From Alphaproteobacteria bacterium (lineage in GTDB: Bacteria; Bacteroidota; Bacteroidia; Bacteroidales; FEN-979), in NCBI GenBank assembly GCA_009928665.1, contig SACF01000001.1, forward strand, positions 1 through 64,000: a stretch of 64,000 nt of DNA, read 5' to 3'. The position numbers and the translations under genes are program-made. The notes under the pieces were generated by a model. It saw only the letters and a program-made list of their open reading frames with translations, did no database searches and had not been told where the DNA came from. Shown piece after piece: positions 36,036-44,655 of the stretch (its first letter is position 1; every line of letters starts with the position of its first letter).

Positions 36036-37244
36036 TTATTGATACTCCCATTTAAACCTTCCAATTACCGCATTCCGGCCATCTTTCGGAGTTGCGAGAT
36101 ATTCACGCAGGAAGACCTGCTGTTCATCAATTCTTTTCAGGAGGATGTCAACCGTTTGGTTCAATGATTTCAGCCCACGCTTCATCGATTCATCTTCAAA
36201 ATCGAGCTGACTGATTATGAGTTTACTATGCCTGACCATTGTTTCACAGGTATCGAGCATCCTGCGAATTTCGTGGTCGGAGTGAAGGGGCCTGAATTGT
36301 TTGTTGAGATACGAAACATATTCGTTGAAAAGGGTGGCCCCGGCGTTGTAATTATAAACAGCCGTATTATATTGATAAATCATCTCATTTTTATCGCTGA
36401 TATCCCTGTTGATTCGCTCAATTTCGATATTTTGTTTCAGATACCGGATGTATTCAGAGATACATTCGTTGATACTCCCATTCAGCTCTATTCTTCTGAG
36501 GGTTGCAGCATATTGTTCGGGTTTTGTCAGACTGTTATAGACCTTTATACTGTCATTATAATTAAAATAGGGATGTTCCCGTTTGCCTGATGTTGTTTGA
36601 TTTTGGAACTGATCCGGCGTGACCGGGTAATATAAACATTGCCAGATGGGGTCAAAAGGCATATGGCTTTTAATCATTTGTTCTGGTTTCACCATGAAAT
36701 ATTCATTGGTGAATCTTTTTATGAACGTTTGCTCCTGAAGAAATCCTGCGCCCCAGGTAGGATCGTAAAAAGTCCAGGAGGAATCTGTTTTTGCCAGGAT
36801 CCAGGTATGATTCATGTTCCTTACAACGCCGTTTTGACGGGTATAACCTAATACGATATAACAGGTTATCCCGGCATTACGGCACAACTCCCCGAACAGC
36901 GCAGAATAACCCTGACAAACCGCAGCGCGGCTTTCCAGTGTCTGGACAATCAGCGTGGCAGGGTTTTCAACCGGCTTGTATGAATACATGTTGGCAACAT
37001 CATACCGGATATTGTTGGAGATCCAGAAATAAAAAGCTCTGATCAGTTCAGCTTTATTCTGAAGCCGATCCGAAAAATATTCTGAGAGCCGACCTATAGT
37101 CAGGGTAACCGAATCGGGAACCGATTTCGCCACCTTGTCGGCCCGATTAAAATCGGGAATTTTTTGTGCGTTGATGACGGGTGTCAGAAAGGAAAAAAAA
37201 ATGACGAGGAGCGTCATCGAGGTTTCGATTTTCACCATCTTCAT
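36036..37244 (-). CDS. Secreted transglutaminase-fold protein
   Basis: From the ATG at 37244 the product has 402 residues: a signal peptide (cut near VINAQ), a transglutaminase-like core with the full Cys-His-Asp triad (Cys110 in RAAVCQGYSALF, His146 in NHTWIL, Asp161 in FYDPTWG), and a C-terminal part (about 260-400) rich in charged and Leu/Tyr residues that is probably coiled coil. Such bacterial proteins may act as proteases, crosslinkers or peptide-binding folds; which applies is open. The longer frame up to 37883 is the antisense of the OB-fold gene and is rejected. It precedes A2M by 51 bp on the same strand. Confidence 0.82.
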   Translation of the reverse strand: MKMVKIETSMTLLVIFFSFLTPVINAQKIPDFNRADKVAKSVPDSVTLTIGRLSEYFSDRLQNKAELIRAFYFWISNNIRYDVANMYSYKPVENPATLIVQTLESRAAVCQGYSALFGELCRNAGITCYIVLGYTRQNGVVRNMNHTWILAKTDSSWTFYDPTWGAGFLQEQTFIKRFTNEYFMVKPEQMIKSHMPFDPIWQCLYYPVTPDQFQNQTTSGKREHPYFNYNDSIKVYNSLTKPEQYAATLRRIELNGSINECISEYIRYLKQNIEIERINRDISDKNEMIYQYNTAVYNYNAGATLFNEYVSYLNKQFRPLHSDHEIRRMLDTCETMVRHSKLIISQLDFEDESMKRGLKSLNQTVDILLKRIDEQQVFLREYLATPKDGRNAVIGRFKWEYQ

Positions 37245-37379
37245 ATGAACAATATTAAGCAAATAAACCTTGCAGACAACGGTTTCGGGCAAAAGTTTAT
37301 TATTGCGCGGCACAGATCCGGTGACCCGGCGAAGTTTTACTTTATGGAAAAAAATCCGATCTTTGTCAAAAAAAACAAA

Positions 37380-37931
37380 ATGACAAACAAAGTTCTTCCC
37401 TTTATCATCCTCATGATGATCATTCTTGCTTCCTGTAACAGTGGAACAAAAGAAGAGGTTGCAGTAAAAGCCGATACGACCCTTATCACGGTTCTTAATT
37501 TCGAAAAACAGGCTGATTCGTTGATTGACAAGCCGGTATTTATCGAGGGAACTGTTTTGCACACCTGTAAACACGGCGGAAAAAGAATGTTCCTGGTCGA
37601 CGGTACCGACAGTATCAGGGTAGAAATTACCGCGGGGCCGACAATTGCAAAATTTGATGAAAGTCTGATCGGAAGCAGGGTTCGTGTTCTCGGAACCCTG
37701 AAGGAGGAGCGTATCGATACCAAATACCTGAATGAGTGGGAGGCTGAGGTAAAGAAACCTGAGGAAAATCATCAGGTAGGAATTCATTCCGGAGCGAAAG
37801 GTCATGAAGACCAGGGAATGCAGGAAAAGCTTGACCAGATCAAGGCGCTTCGCGAAGAACTTAAAAACAGCGGTAAGGATCACCTTTCTTTCTTCTCGGT
37901 CGAAGGAATCTCATTTACCATAGTGAAATAA
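37380..37931 (+). CDS. OB-fold lipoprotein
   Basis: From the ATG at 37380 the 183-residue product begins with a lipoprotein signal whose lipobox is LASC (Cys19). The body has an OB-fold pattern (DKPVFIEGTVLHTCKHGGKRMFLVDGTDSIRVEI ... GSRVRVLGTLKEE), with Cys and His in HTCKHGGK that might hold a metal or a haem, followed by a charged helix (MQEKLDQIKALREELKNSG). In-frame ATGs at 37344 and upstream would place charged residues before the signal and are unlikely. Its TAA overlaps the ATG of the next gene (TAATG), so the two are translated together. Confidence 0.75.
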   Translation: MTNKVLPFIILMMIILASCNSGTKEEVAVKADTTLITVLNFEKQADSLIDKPVFIEGTVLHTCKHGGKRMFLVDGTDSIRVEITAGPTIAKFDESLIGSRVRVLGTLKEERIDTKYLNEWEAEVKKPEENHQVGIHSGAKGHEDQGMQEKLDQIKALREELKNSGKDHLSFFSVEGISFTIVK

Positions 37932-38497
37932 TGATCCGTCGAAAAACTCTGAGGCGGTGGAATAACGCGTTACACCGTGATATCGGTTATTTATGCGTTG
38001 GAATGACGCTGATTTATGCTATTTCCGGAATCGTTCTTAATCACTTTAAGGCGGGTGATTTCCAACATCCCGATTACAGTAAATCGTTTACCAACCTCAC
38101 AGTGCCTTTACCAAAGAACGGAAACGTTGATCAACAGTATGTTTTTTCCGTTCTTGACCGGGTCGATTCCCGCGGCAATTATAAAAGCCATGTGCCGGGC
38201 GAAGGTTATGTACAGATATTTCTTAAAAACGGATCCCTCTACATCGACACCCGGTCGGGTGAAGCGCAATTAGAAAAAAAGACTACCCGTTACATCATTA
38301 AGGAATTCAACCTCCTGCATTATAACAACTTGAAAAAGTTTTATACCTGGTTTTCAGATATTTATGCAGCGGGGTTGATAATTTTAGCCATAACGGGGTT
38401 ATTCGTGATCCGCGGGAAAAACGGAATCATCGGCAGGGGCGCCTGGCTGACTGCAATTGGCATCTTGCTCCCTGCATTGTTCCTGATACTGATGTAA
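37931..38497 (+). CDS. PepSY-associated transmembrane protein
   Basis: An 188-residue membrane protein. RRWNNALHRDIGYLCVGM leads into a first membrane helix (about 20-40) ending NHF; a periplasmic loop of about 90 residues follows; a histidine-containing FNLLHYNNLKKFYTWFSDIYAAGLI helix and a further C-terminal helix close it. This is the PepSY_TM layout found with siderophore- or metal-related genes in Bacteroidota. Conserved His in both helices might bind haem or metal, as in cytochrome-b-like proteins, but this is a guess. Coupled by a one-base overlap to the OB-fold lipoprotein. Confidence 0.75.
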   Translation: MIRRKTLRRWNNALHRDIGYLCVGMTLIYAISGIVLNHFKAGDFQHPDYSKSFTNLTVPLPKNGNVDQQYVFSVLDRVDSRGNYKSHVPGEGYVQIFLKNGSLYIDTRSGEAQLEKKTTRYIIKEFNLLHYNNLKKFYTWFSDIYAAGLIILAITGLFVIRGKNGIIGRGAWLTAIGILLPALFLILM

Positions 38498-38531
38498 CCG
38501 GCAGCTCTGCCAATCGTTCCGGAAACGACAT

Positions 38532-40883
38532 ATGTATTCTATGAAAAGATTCTTATTGTTCCTGATCCCGGCCCTCATGAATTATGCGATTCCGGCCCAG
38601 AATATTCAACAGGCCGAATCCCTGATAAAGTATGTTAACCCTTTTATTGGCACCCGGGAGATGGGACATACTTTTCCGGGTGTGAGTGTTCCATTCGGAT
38701 TTGTACAATTAAGTCCCGATACCGACACCATCCCTTATGAAAAAGATGGGAAGTACAATCCGGAGGTTTATCGCTACTGCGCCGGTTACCAGTATCTTGA
38801 TAAAACAATTGTCGGATTTTCACATACCCATTTCAATGGTACCGGTCATTCCGACCTTGGTGATTTTCTGATCATGCCATCAACCGGCCCGCTACAATTG
38901 AATCCCGGAACTGCCGATCATCCCGAATCGGGCTACCGTTCATCTTTTCGAAAAGAGACCGAAATCGCCTCCCCTGGGTACTATAAAGTTTTCCTGGATG
39001 ATCCCCGGGTGCAGGCCGAATTCACCGCAACGAAACGTACCGGATTCCATCAATACACCTTTCCGGCAAGCGACAGCGCCCACATCATTCTTGACCTGGT
39101 TCATGGCATTTATAACTATGAAGGGAAGACTTTGTGGTCGTCGGCACGGATAGTTAACGATACCCTCATCCAGGGATTCCGGTTAACCAGTGGCTGGGCC
39201 CGGACCAGGTACCTCTATTTCGCGATGGTTCTTTCCAAACCTATCGAAAGCTATGGATATGTCAACGCAGATAAACCTCCCTATCGAGGCTTCTGGCGCC
39301 GGTTCAACCTTTACCAGAACTTTCCGGAGATTGCGGGAAAAAAAATTAAACTTTACTTCAATTTCAGAACCGAAGCCGGAGAGAAAATCCTGATCAAAGT
39401 CGGACTGTCATCAGTGAGCATGGAAGGGGCGCTGAATAATCTCAGAGCAGAAATTCCCGGCTGGAATTTTGAACAATCCCGTACTAATGCCGCTGCTGCA
39501 TGGGAGAAAGAACTTGGCAGAATCAGGATTAAGGGGACTGACGACCTGAAAGTTAATTTCTACACTGCATTTTATCATGCGTTGCTCTCTCCGGTTATCT
39601 TTGAGGATGTGGACCACCGTTATCGTGGCATTGACCAGGAAATCCATCGCTCCAACGGGTTTACCAATTACTCGGTATTTTCATTATGGGACACCTACCG
39701 CGCGCTTCATCCCTTTCTCACCCTGCTTTACCCGGGTGAAACTTCCGATATGGTTAACTCCATGCTTGCTCATTTTGAGCAAAGTCCTGAAAAAATGCTG
39801 CCGGTATGGTCACATCACGGTAATGAAAACTGGTGCATGATCGGATATCATGCCGTCCCTGTCATTGCCGACGCTTACCTTAAAGGGATCCGGGGTTTCG
39901 ATGCGGGTAAAGCGCTGCATGCCTGTGTGCAGACTGCCGAAAACCCGCTGTATGAAGGGATTTCTGATTACATCAGGTACGGGTATCTGCCTGAAGACAA
40001 AGGAATCAATTCGGCCTCTGTGACCCTCGAATATGCCTATGATGATTTCACGATTGCCCAGTTTGCAAAGGCTGTGGAGGCTGATTTGAGCCTCGATCCG
40101 GCACTAAGAAAAAGCGCAGCTGAAAAGGTTTTTACATTCACCCGGCGATCGGAGAATTACCGGAATATTTTCGATCGGAGCACCGGATTTATCCGGGCCA
40201 GGTTTTCCGACGGATCCTGGAAGAAGCCATTCGATCCGCTCAGTACCCACGGTCAGGGTTTTATCGAAGGCAATTCATGGAACTATTCGTTTTATGTTCC
40301 ACACGATATTCGAAATTATATCGGGATGCTGGGGGGCGAAGAGGTGTTCATCCGCCGTTTGGATTCTCTTTTTACCATGCATCTGGATGATAAATTTTTT
40401 GCCGAAACCGAGGATGTGACCCGATCGGGACTGATCGGAAATTACGTTCATGGCAATGAACCCAGTCATCATATTGCATATCTTTACGACTGGACATCAA
40501 AACCCTGGAAAACACAGGAGCGTATCCATCAAATTGTCAACACCATGTATCGGAATAAACCGGATGGGTTATGCGGCAATGATGACTGTGGGCAGATGAG
40601 CGCCTGGTACCTTTTCAGTGTCCTGGGTTTCTATCCGGTATGCCCGGGAAGTACCAGCTATGCCATCGGAAGTCCATGCCTACAGGCTGCTACTATCATG
40701 CTTCCCAACGGTAAAAAATTAGAAATTGAGGCAACCAATTTAAGTGAAATGAATCTTTACATTGAAAAGGCGATCTTCAACGGGAAAAAGCTGGACCGGC
40801 CATTCCTCGATCACCGGGAATTATCGGATGGCGGAACGTTGAAGTTTCACATGGGCCCCAAACCGGCAGGTTGGAACCCGTAA
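38532..40883 (+). CDS. GH92 family alpha-1,2-mannosidase
   Basis: Calcium-dependent exo-alpha-mannosidase. After a signal peptide (cut near IPAQ) the beta-sandwich domain begins YVNPFIGT with GHTFPGVSVPFG; the catalytic (alpha/alpha)6 domain has the proposed acid Glu579 in FIEGNSWNY, then GNDDCGQMSAWY and VLGFYPVCPGSTSYAIGSP, all hallmarks of GH92. Length 783 is typical. Substrates in this family include alpha-mannans and N-glycans; the exact linkage cannot be read. It carries no T9SS sorting domain, so it is probably periplasmic or surface-exposed by another route. Two close ATGs (38532, 38541) are possible starts. Confidence 0.94.
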   Translation: MYSMKRFLLFLIPALMNYAIPAQNIQQAESLIKYVNPFIGTREMGHTFPGVSVPFGFVQLSPDTDTIPYEKDGKYNPEVYRYCAGYQYLDKTIVGFSHTHFNGTGHSDLGDFLIMPSTGPLQLNPGTADHPESGYRSSFRKETEIASPGYYKVFLDDPRVQAEFTATKRTGFHQYTFPASDSAHIILDLVHGIYNYEGKTLWSSARIVNDTLIQGFRLTSGWARTRYLYFAMVLSKPIESYGYVNADKPPYRGFWRRFNLYQNFPEIAGKKIKLYFNFRTEAGEKILIKVGLSSVSMEGALNNLRAEIPGWNFEQSRTNAAAAWEKELGRIRIKGTDDLKVNFYTAFYHALLSPVIFEDVDHRYRGIDQEIHRSNGFTNYSVFSLWDTYRALHPFLTLLYPGETSDMVNSMLAHFEQSPEKMLPVWSHHGNENWCMIGYHAVPVIADAYLKGIRGFDAGKALHACVQTAENPLYEGISDYIRYGYLPEDKGINSASVTLEYAYDDFTIAQFAKAVEADLSLDPALRKSAAEKVFTFTRRSENYRNIFDRSTGFIRARFSDGSWKKPFDPLSTHGQGFIEGNSWNYSFYVPHDIRNYIGMLGGEEVFIRRLDSLFTMHLDDKFFAETEDVTRSGLIGNYVHGNEPSHHIAYLYDWTSKPWKTQERIHQIVNTMYRNKPDGLCGNDDCGQMSAWYLFSVLGFYPVCPGSTSYAIGSPCLQAATIMLPNGKKLEIEATNLSEMNLYIEKAIFNGKKLDRPFLDHRELSDGGTLKFHMGPKPAGWNP

Positions 40884-40939
40884 CCGATAGTAATATTTTA
40901 ATCCGATTTATTGAAAATCATCAGAAAATATAAATTGTC

Positions 40940-42625
40940 ATGAAAAGTCTATTAACCCTGATTCTGTTGATTACCAACATCGTTTGTGGGATTGCGCAAA
41001 CCCCTGACCAGAAGCATGTTGTTTTTCTGAAAAATAAAGACAATAATCCCTATTCGTTGTCCAATCCCGGTGAATTCCTTACCCAACGATCCCTGGATCG
41101 ACGGGCCCGGTATGGTATTATCCTGGATGAAAAAGATCTTCCGGTCACTCCTTCCTATGTTGCACAAATTGCCGCCACGGGAGCATCGGTTATCTATCCC
41201 TTGAAATGGTTTAACGCGGTTGTGATAAAGACCATCAATCCTTCGGTCCTGGCTGCCATTGCTATGCTGCCTTTTGTAGATCACATCGATCAGGTCGTTC
41301 CAAAAAATCCGGGAGGCAATTCTGGTAAAACCGGTATCAACCGGTTGGATCGTGTACCACCTTATACCCTGTACCCTGCGATCCCATCTGCCAGGATTAA
41401 ATCGACCGGGAGTTATGATTATGGAATGGCTTACAATCAGGCCCACATGATCAAAGCTGATGGTCTTCATAATCTTGGTTTTTCGGGCGAAGGAATGATC
41501 ATTGCCGTTTTAGATGCCGGATTCTTTCATATGGATCAGATTGCCGCATTTGACAGTTTATGGTTAAACAACAGCATTCTGGGCACGCGTGATTTCCATC
41601 TTCCGGGCAATAATGTTTTTGGTGATGATATGCATACGCATGGAACGAGTGTACTCTCAACGATGGGAGCAAATTTACCCGGACAAATGGTCGGAACCGC
41701 ACCACATGCATCTTACTGGCTTATCCGGACTGAAGTGGGAGATTACGAAGCGTTGATTGAGGAGTACAATTGGGCCGGAGGCGCGGAATTTGCCGATAGT
41801 CTGGGGGTAGATGTAATCAACTCCTCATTGGGCTATACCACATTTGATAACCCGGTTTATGATCACACCTATGCGGATATGGACGGTAATACCACGCCAG
41901 TGACCCGTGCTGCCGATCTTGCAGCAGGCAGAGGCTTACTGGTAGTGAACAGCGTGGGAAATGAAGGATCCTCTTCCTGGCATTTTATGGGCGCTCCAGC
42001 CGACGGGGATAGTGTATTTGCGCTCGGAGCCGTGAACAGTCAGGGAATCTATGCATCCTTCAGTTCGACCGGGCCGACTTACGACGGAAGAGTTAAGCCC
42101 GATGTTGTGGCACAGGGCGAAAACACCACGGTCGTTTCAGGGTGGGGAGCCGTGCAAACCGGGAGCGGAACCTCTTTTTCATCGCCCGTTATGGCAGGAG
42201 GACTAACCTGCTTGTGGCAATCCATGAAACTTCATTCAGCTCAGGAAATAAGAAATGCAGTAAGGAACACTGCATCCAGGGCTGCTGATCCTGATTCTCT
42301 TTATGGTTATGGAATCCCCGATCTGGTCAACGCGCGTGTCTATCTTTCGACCCTTGATTTCACTACACAAACTGGCGGCCCCTTTAATCTTTATCCAAAT
42401 CCTTTTCGTATAAATCCAATTATTCTGAATAAGGTATCAACGACCGGGGTCTGTAAAATTGAAATTATCAATTTAACCGGTCAGATCATTCAGATTCAGG
42501 AGGGTGTTTTTCATCCCGGGGAGCCCTTTGTGCTTAAAGGATTTGAACCTTTTCCGGCAGGTATTTACTTCATCCGGATAAGTACCGCAACAGATCAGGG
42601 TGTGCTTCGCGCAGTAAAATTGTAA
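40940..42625 (+). CDS. Subtilisin-family (S8) serine protease with T9SS sorting domain
   Basis: A 561-residue secreted protease. Signal peptide (cut near GIAQ), a short prodomain (about 25-115), then the catalytic triad: Asp192 (AVLDAGF), His234 (THGTSV) and Ser412 (GTSFSSPVMAG). The oxyanion Asn is probably that in VNSVGNEG. The last about 85 residues form a T9SS sorting domain (LYPNPFRIN ... GIYFIRIS ... VKL), so export through the PorZ-containing system and attachment to the cell surface or release are expected. Confidence 0.93.
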   Translation: MKSLLTLILLITNIVCGIAQTPDQKHVVFLKNKDNNPYSLSNPGEFLTQRSLDRRARYGIILDEKDLPVTPSYVAQIAATGASVIYPLKWFNAVVIKTINPSVLAAIAMLPFVDHIDQVVPKNPGGNSGKTGINRLDRVPPYTLYPAIPSARIKSTGSYDYGMAYNQAHMIKADGLHNLGFSGEGMIIAVLDAGFFHMDQIAAFDSLWLNNSILGTRDFHLPGNNVFGDDMHTHGTSVLSTMGANLPGQMVGTAPHASYWLIRTEVGDYEALIEEYNWAGGAEFADSLGVDVINSSLGYTTFDNPVYDHTYADMDGNTTPVTRAADLAAGRGLLVVNSVGNEGSSSWHFMGAPADGDSVFALGAVNSQGIYASFSSTGPTYDGRVKPDVVAQGENTTVVSGWGAVQTGSGTSFSSPVMAGGLTCLWQSMKLHSAQEIRNAVRNTASRAADPDSLYGYGIPDLVNARVYLSTLDFTTQTGGPFNLYPNPFRINPIILNKVSTTGVCKIEIINLTGQIIQIQEGVFHPGEPFVLKGFEPFPAGIYFIRISTATDQGVLRAVKL

Positions 42626-42873
42626 CCTTCTGACTTTCTGCAAGTGCCTTTGGATACTTTTCTTTCCGGTCACTGTTTTTTTTTCTGATTCGCCAATTAT
42701 TTATCTTCCAAAGGCTTTCCTTCTTTTTCTTATGACTGGCGTTGATCCAATTGCCCGAATATTATGATCATAGTAGGGTACGGACCTCCCATTATGAAAA
42801 TTTTTCTTGACAACGGAGAAAAAATGTAGTATTATTGCAGAATTATTTTAATATTATTTTAATATCATTTGTC

Positions 42874-43743
42874 ATGGAAAAAGAAAAAATTGCTTCCGCA
42901 TCATCAGGATATTCAGGTATTATCCTGTTTTTCATTACTGTAGGATTGGGAATCGGGGGGATTATCCTGTTCAACCAAGTAGTTCTGCTGTTAATTCTGT
43001 CACTGGCTTTAATCTTAATTGCCCTATTCTCGATGTTTGGTCTTGTAATTGTCAATCCCAATGAGTCGGTGGTCATGACTCTTTTCGGGGCCTATAGGGG
43101 AACTTTAAAAGATAATGGGTTTTTCTGGGTAAATCCCTTTTATTACCGGAAGAAAATCTCTTTACGCGCCCGGAATCTGAACCGTGATCCGATCAAGGTC
43201 AATGATAAACTGGGTAACCCGATTATGATCGGTATCGTGCTGGTTTGGAAAGTGGAGGAGACCTTCCGGGCGGCCTTTGAGGTGGATGATTACGCGCATT
43301 TCGTAGATATTCAGAGTGAGTCGGCCACCCGGAAGCTTGCAGGTCACTATGCCTATGACAATTTTGATGATGAGCAGAAGGAGATCACGCTCAGGGCCGG
43401 CGGAGAAGAGGTGAATCAGGCACTGGAGAATGAATTGTCGGAGCGCCTGGCGATGGCAGGGATCAAAGTATTGGAGGCCCGGATCAGTTACCTGGCCTAT
43501 GCCAGCGAAATCGCAGGGGCTATGCTTCGTCGGCAGCAGGCAACAGCTGTTGTTGCGGCCCGCACCAAGATTGTTGAGGGGGCTGTAAGCATGGTCGAAC
43601 TCGCTTTAGATCAACTGAGTAAAAAACACGTTGTAGATCTTGATGAAGACAAGAAGGCCACAATGATAAGCAACCTGATGGTTGTTCTGTGTTCCGATAA
43701 AGATACCACCCCGGTTGTGAACACAGGAACCCTGCACCAGTAG
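42874..43743 (+). CDS. SPFH / band 7 family membrane protein
   Basis: From the ATG at 42874 the 289-residue product has two adjacent N-terminal hydrophobic segments (about 10-55) and an SPFH domain (about 60-210; NPNESVVMTLFGAYRGTLKDNGFFWVNPFY, then LGNPIMIGIVLVWKVE) with a helical tail (EIAGAMLRRQQATAVVAARTKIVEGAVSMVE). SPFH proteins form large ring-shaped assemblies in membrane microdomains and often control proteases. It is the first gene of a tight three-gene unit with a ribbon-helix-helix protein 4 bp later and a DUF1648 membrane protein. Confidence 0.9.
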   Translation: MEKEKIASASSGYSGIILFFITVGLGIGGIILFNQVVLLLILSLALILIALFSMFGLVIVNPNESVVMTLFGAYRGTLKDNGFFWVNPFYYRKKISLRARNLNRDPIKVNDKLGNPIMIGIVLVWKVEETFRAAFEVDDYAHFVDIQSESATRKLAGHYAYDNFDDEQKEITLRAGGEEVNQALENELSERLAMAGIKVLEARISYLAYASEIAGAMLRRQQATAVVAARTKIVEGAVSMVELALDQLSKKHVVDLDEDKKATMISNLMVVLCSDKDTTPVVNTGTLHQ

Positions 43744-43747
43744 AACC

Positions 43748-43948
43748 ATGTCAAAGAAAAAAGTGTTTATGCTACGGTTGGATCCGGAAGTTTATGAGGC
43801 GCTGGAAAAATGGGCTGCTGATGAATTCCGTTCCGTAAACGGACAATTGGAATGGATCATCGATGCGAAACTAAAAGAGCATCGACGAACGCCGGGTAAG
43901 TCATCTCGGTCAGGGTCGGAACCAGTCAAAAATAAGGAAATCATATGA
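43748..43948 (+). CDS. Arc-like ribbon-helix-helix DNA-binding protein
   Basis: A 66-residue protein that reads KKVFMLRLDPEVYEALEKWA (short beta-strand then first helix) and FRSVNGQLEWIIDAKLKEH (second helix), the Arc/MetJ fold in which two chains pair their strands to bind DNA. The Lys/Arg/Ser-rich tail is probably disordered. It lies between an SPFH gene and a DUF1648 gene, whose ATG overlaps its stop (ATGA). It might repress its own operon; no toxin is next to it, so an antitoxin role is not supported. Confidence 0.85.
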   Translation: MSKKKVFMLRLDPEVYEALEKWAADEFRSVNGQLEWIIDAKLKEHRRTPGKSSRSGSEPVKNKEII

Positions 43949-44490
43949 TCATTGATAAATTTGGTATCTCGATATTTTCGAAAGGGCGATCCATTGAACC
44001 TGACCGTCCTCTGACACGTCCCGAATATGAGCCTTTTGACTGGCTTTTAGAGGTATTGGCCCTGTTAACACTCTTTAGCTTCCTGGGCTATGTGATTTAC
44101 ATTTATCAACGGCTTCCTGATATCATCCCAACTCATTTTAATGCAGCCGGGCTCGCTGATGACTATGGCAGAAAAAACAATATCTGGATGTTACCTGGAA
44201 TCGCGGTTTTGCTCTATTTCATGTTGACTCTGGTCAATTTTATTCCGCATAAGTTCAACTATCCAACAAAAATAACACCTCAAAACGCCATGCGTCAGTA
44301 CACTTTAGCAACCCGGTTAATAAGGATTCTGAAGATAATCCTGCTGGTTATGTTCTTTTATATCGGTTATGCTACGGTTTCGGTTTCACACGGGAATTCT
44401 TCAGGCTTAGGATTTTGGTTTATTCCGGTGTTTTTGGGATTCGTTTTTATTCCCATGATCATTTATTTCATCAGGTCGGTAAAGAAATGA
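43945..44490 (+). CDS. DUF1648 membrane protein
   Basis: A 181-residue integral membrane protein with about four hydrophobic helices (about 34-54, 85-104, 122-144, 152-175). The DUF1648 signature is seen in LPDIIPTHFNAAGLADDYGRKN, the motif in which a conserved Pro-x-His-F-N segment sits in the first loop. The family is linked in Gram-positive bacteria to YhaI/SdpI-type immunity proteins, but the function here is unknown. It overlaps the RHH gene by 4 bp and so belongs to the SPFH operon. Confidence 0.85.
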   Translation: MIIDKFGISIFSKGRSIEPDRPLTRPEYEPFDWLLEVLALLTLFSFLGYVIYIYQRLPDIIPTHFNAAGLADDYGRKNNIWMLPGIAVLLYFMLTLVNFIPHKFNYPTKITPQNAMRQYTLATRLIRILKIILLVMFFYIGYATVSVSHGNSSGLGFWFIPVFLGFVFIPMIIYFIRSVKK

Positions 44491-44539
44491 TCCGAACGGG
44501 TTTATGAAGAGCGTACATCAATCCCTGTAAGGATTTTCT

Positions 44540-44547
44540 TACCTTTG
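44540..44547 (+). promoter_or_regulatory. -7 box (TACCTTTG) of tyrS
   Basis: TAnnTTTG box 108 nt before the tyrS ATG, giving a leader of about 100 nt. Within it ACGGTC (44578-44583) and GACCGT (near 44630) could pair weakly. No T-box or other known riboswitch pattern is seen. Confidence 0.5.
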
Positions 44548-44655
44548 CGCCAATTAATAATCCATACATTTATCATGACGGTCTTTGCATAAAGAACCAG
44601 TGAATATAATTTTCATGGATATATTATGGACCGTTGAAATACAAATCATTTATAA

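Noticed and set aside
37245-37883. Long N-terminal extension of the transglutaminase-fold protein
   Set aside because: It is the antisense of the OB-fold lipoprotein and shows no domain; the signal peptide begins at 37244.
43748-43948. Ribbon-helix-helix protein as an antitoxin
   Set aside because: Neither neighbour looks like a toxin; both are membrane proteins with other family assignments.
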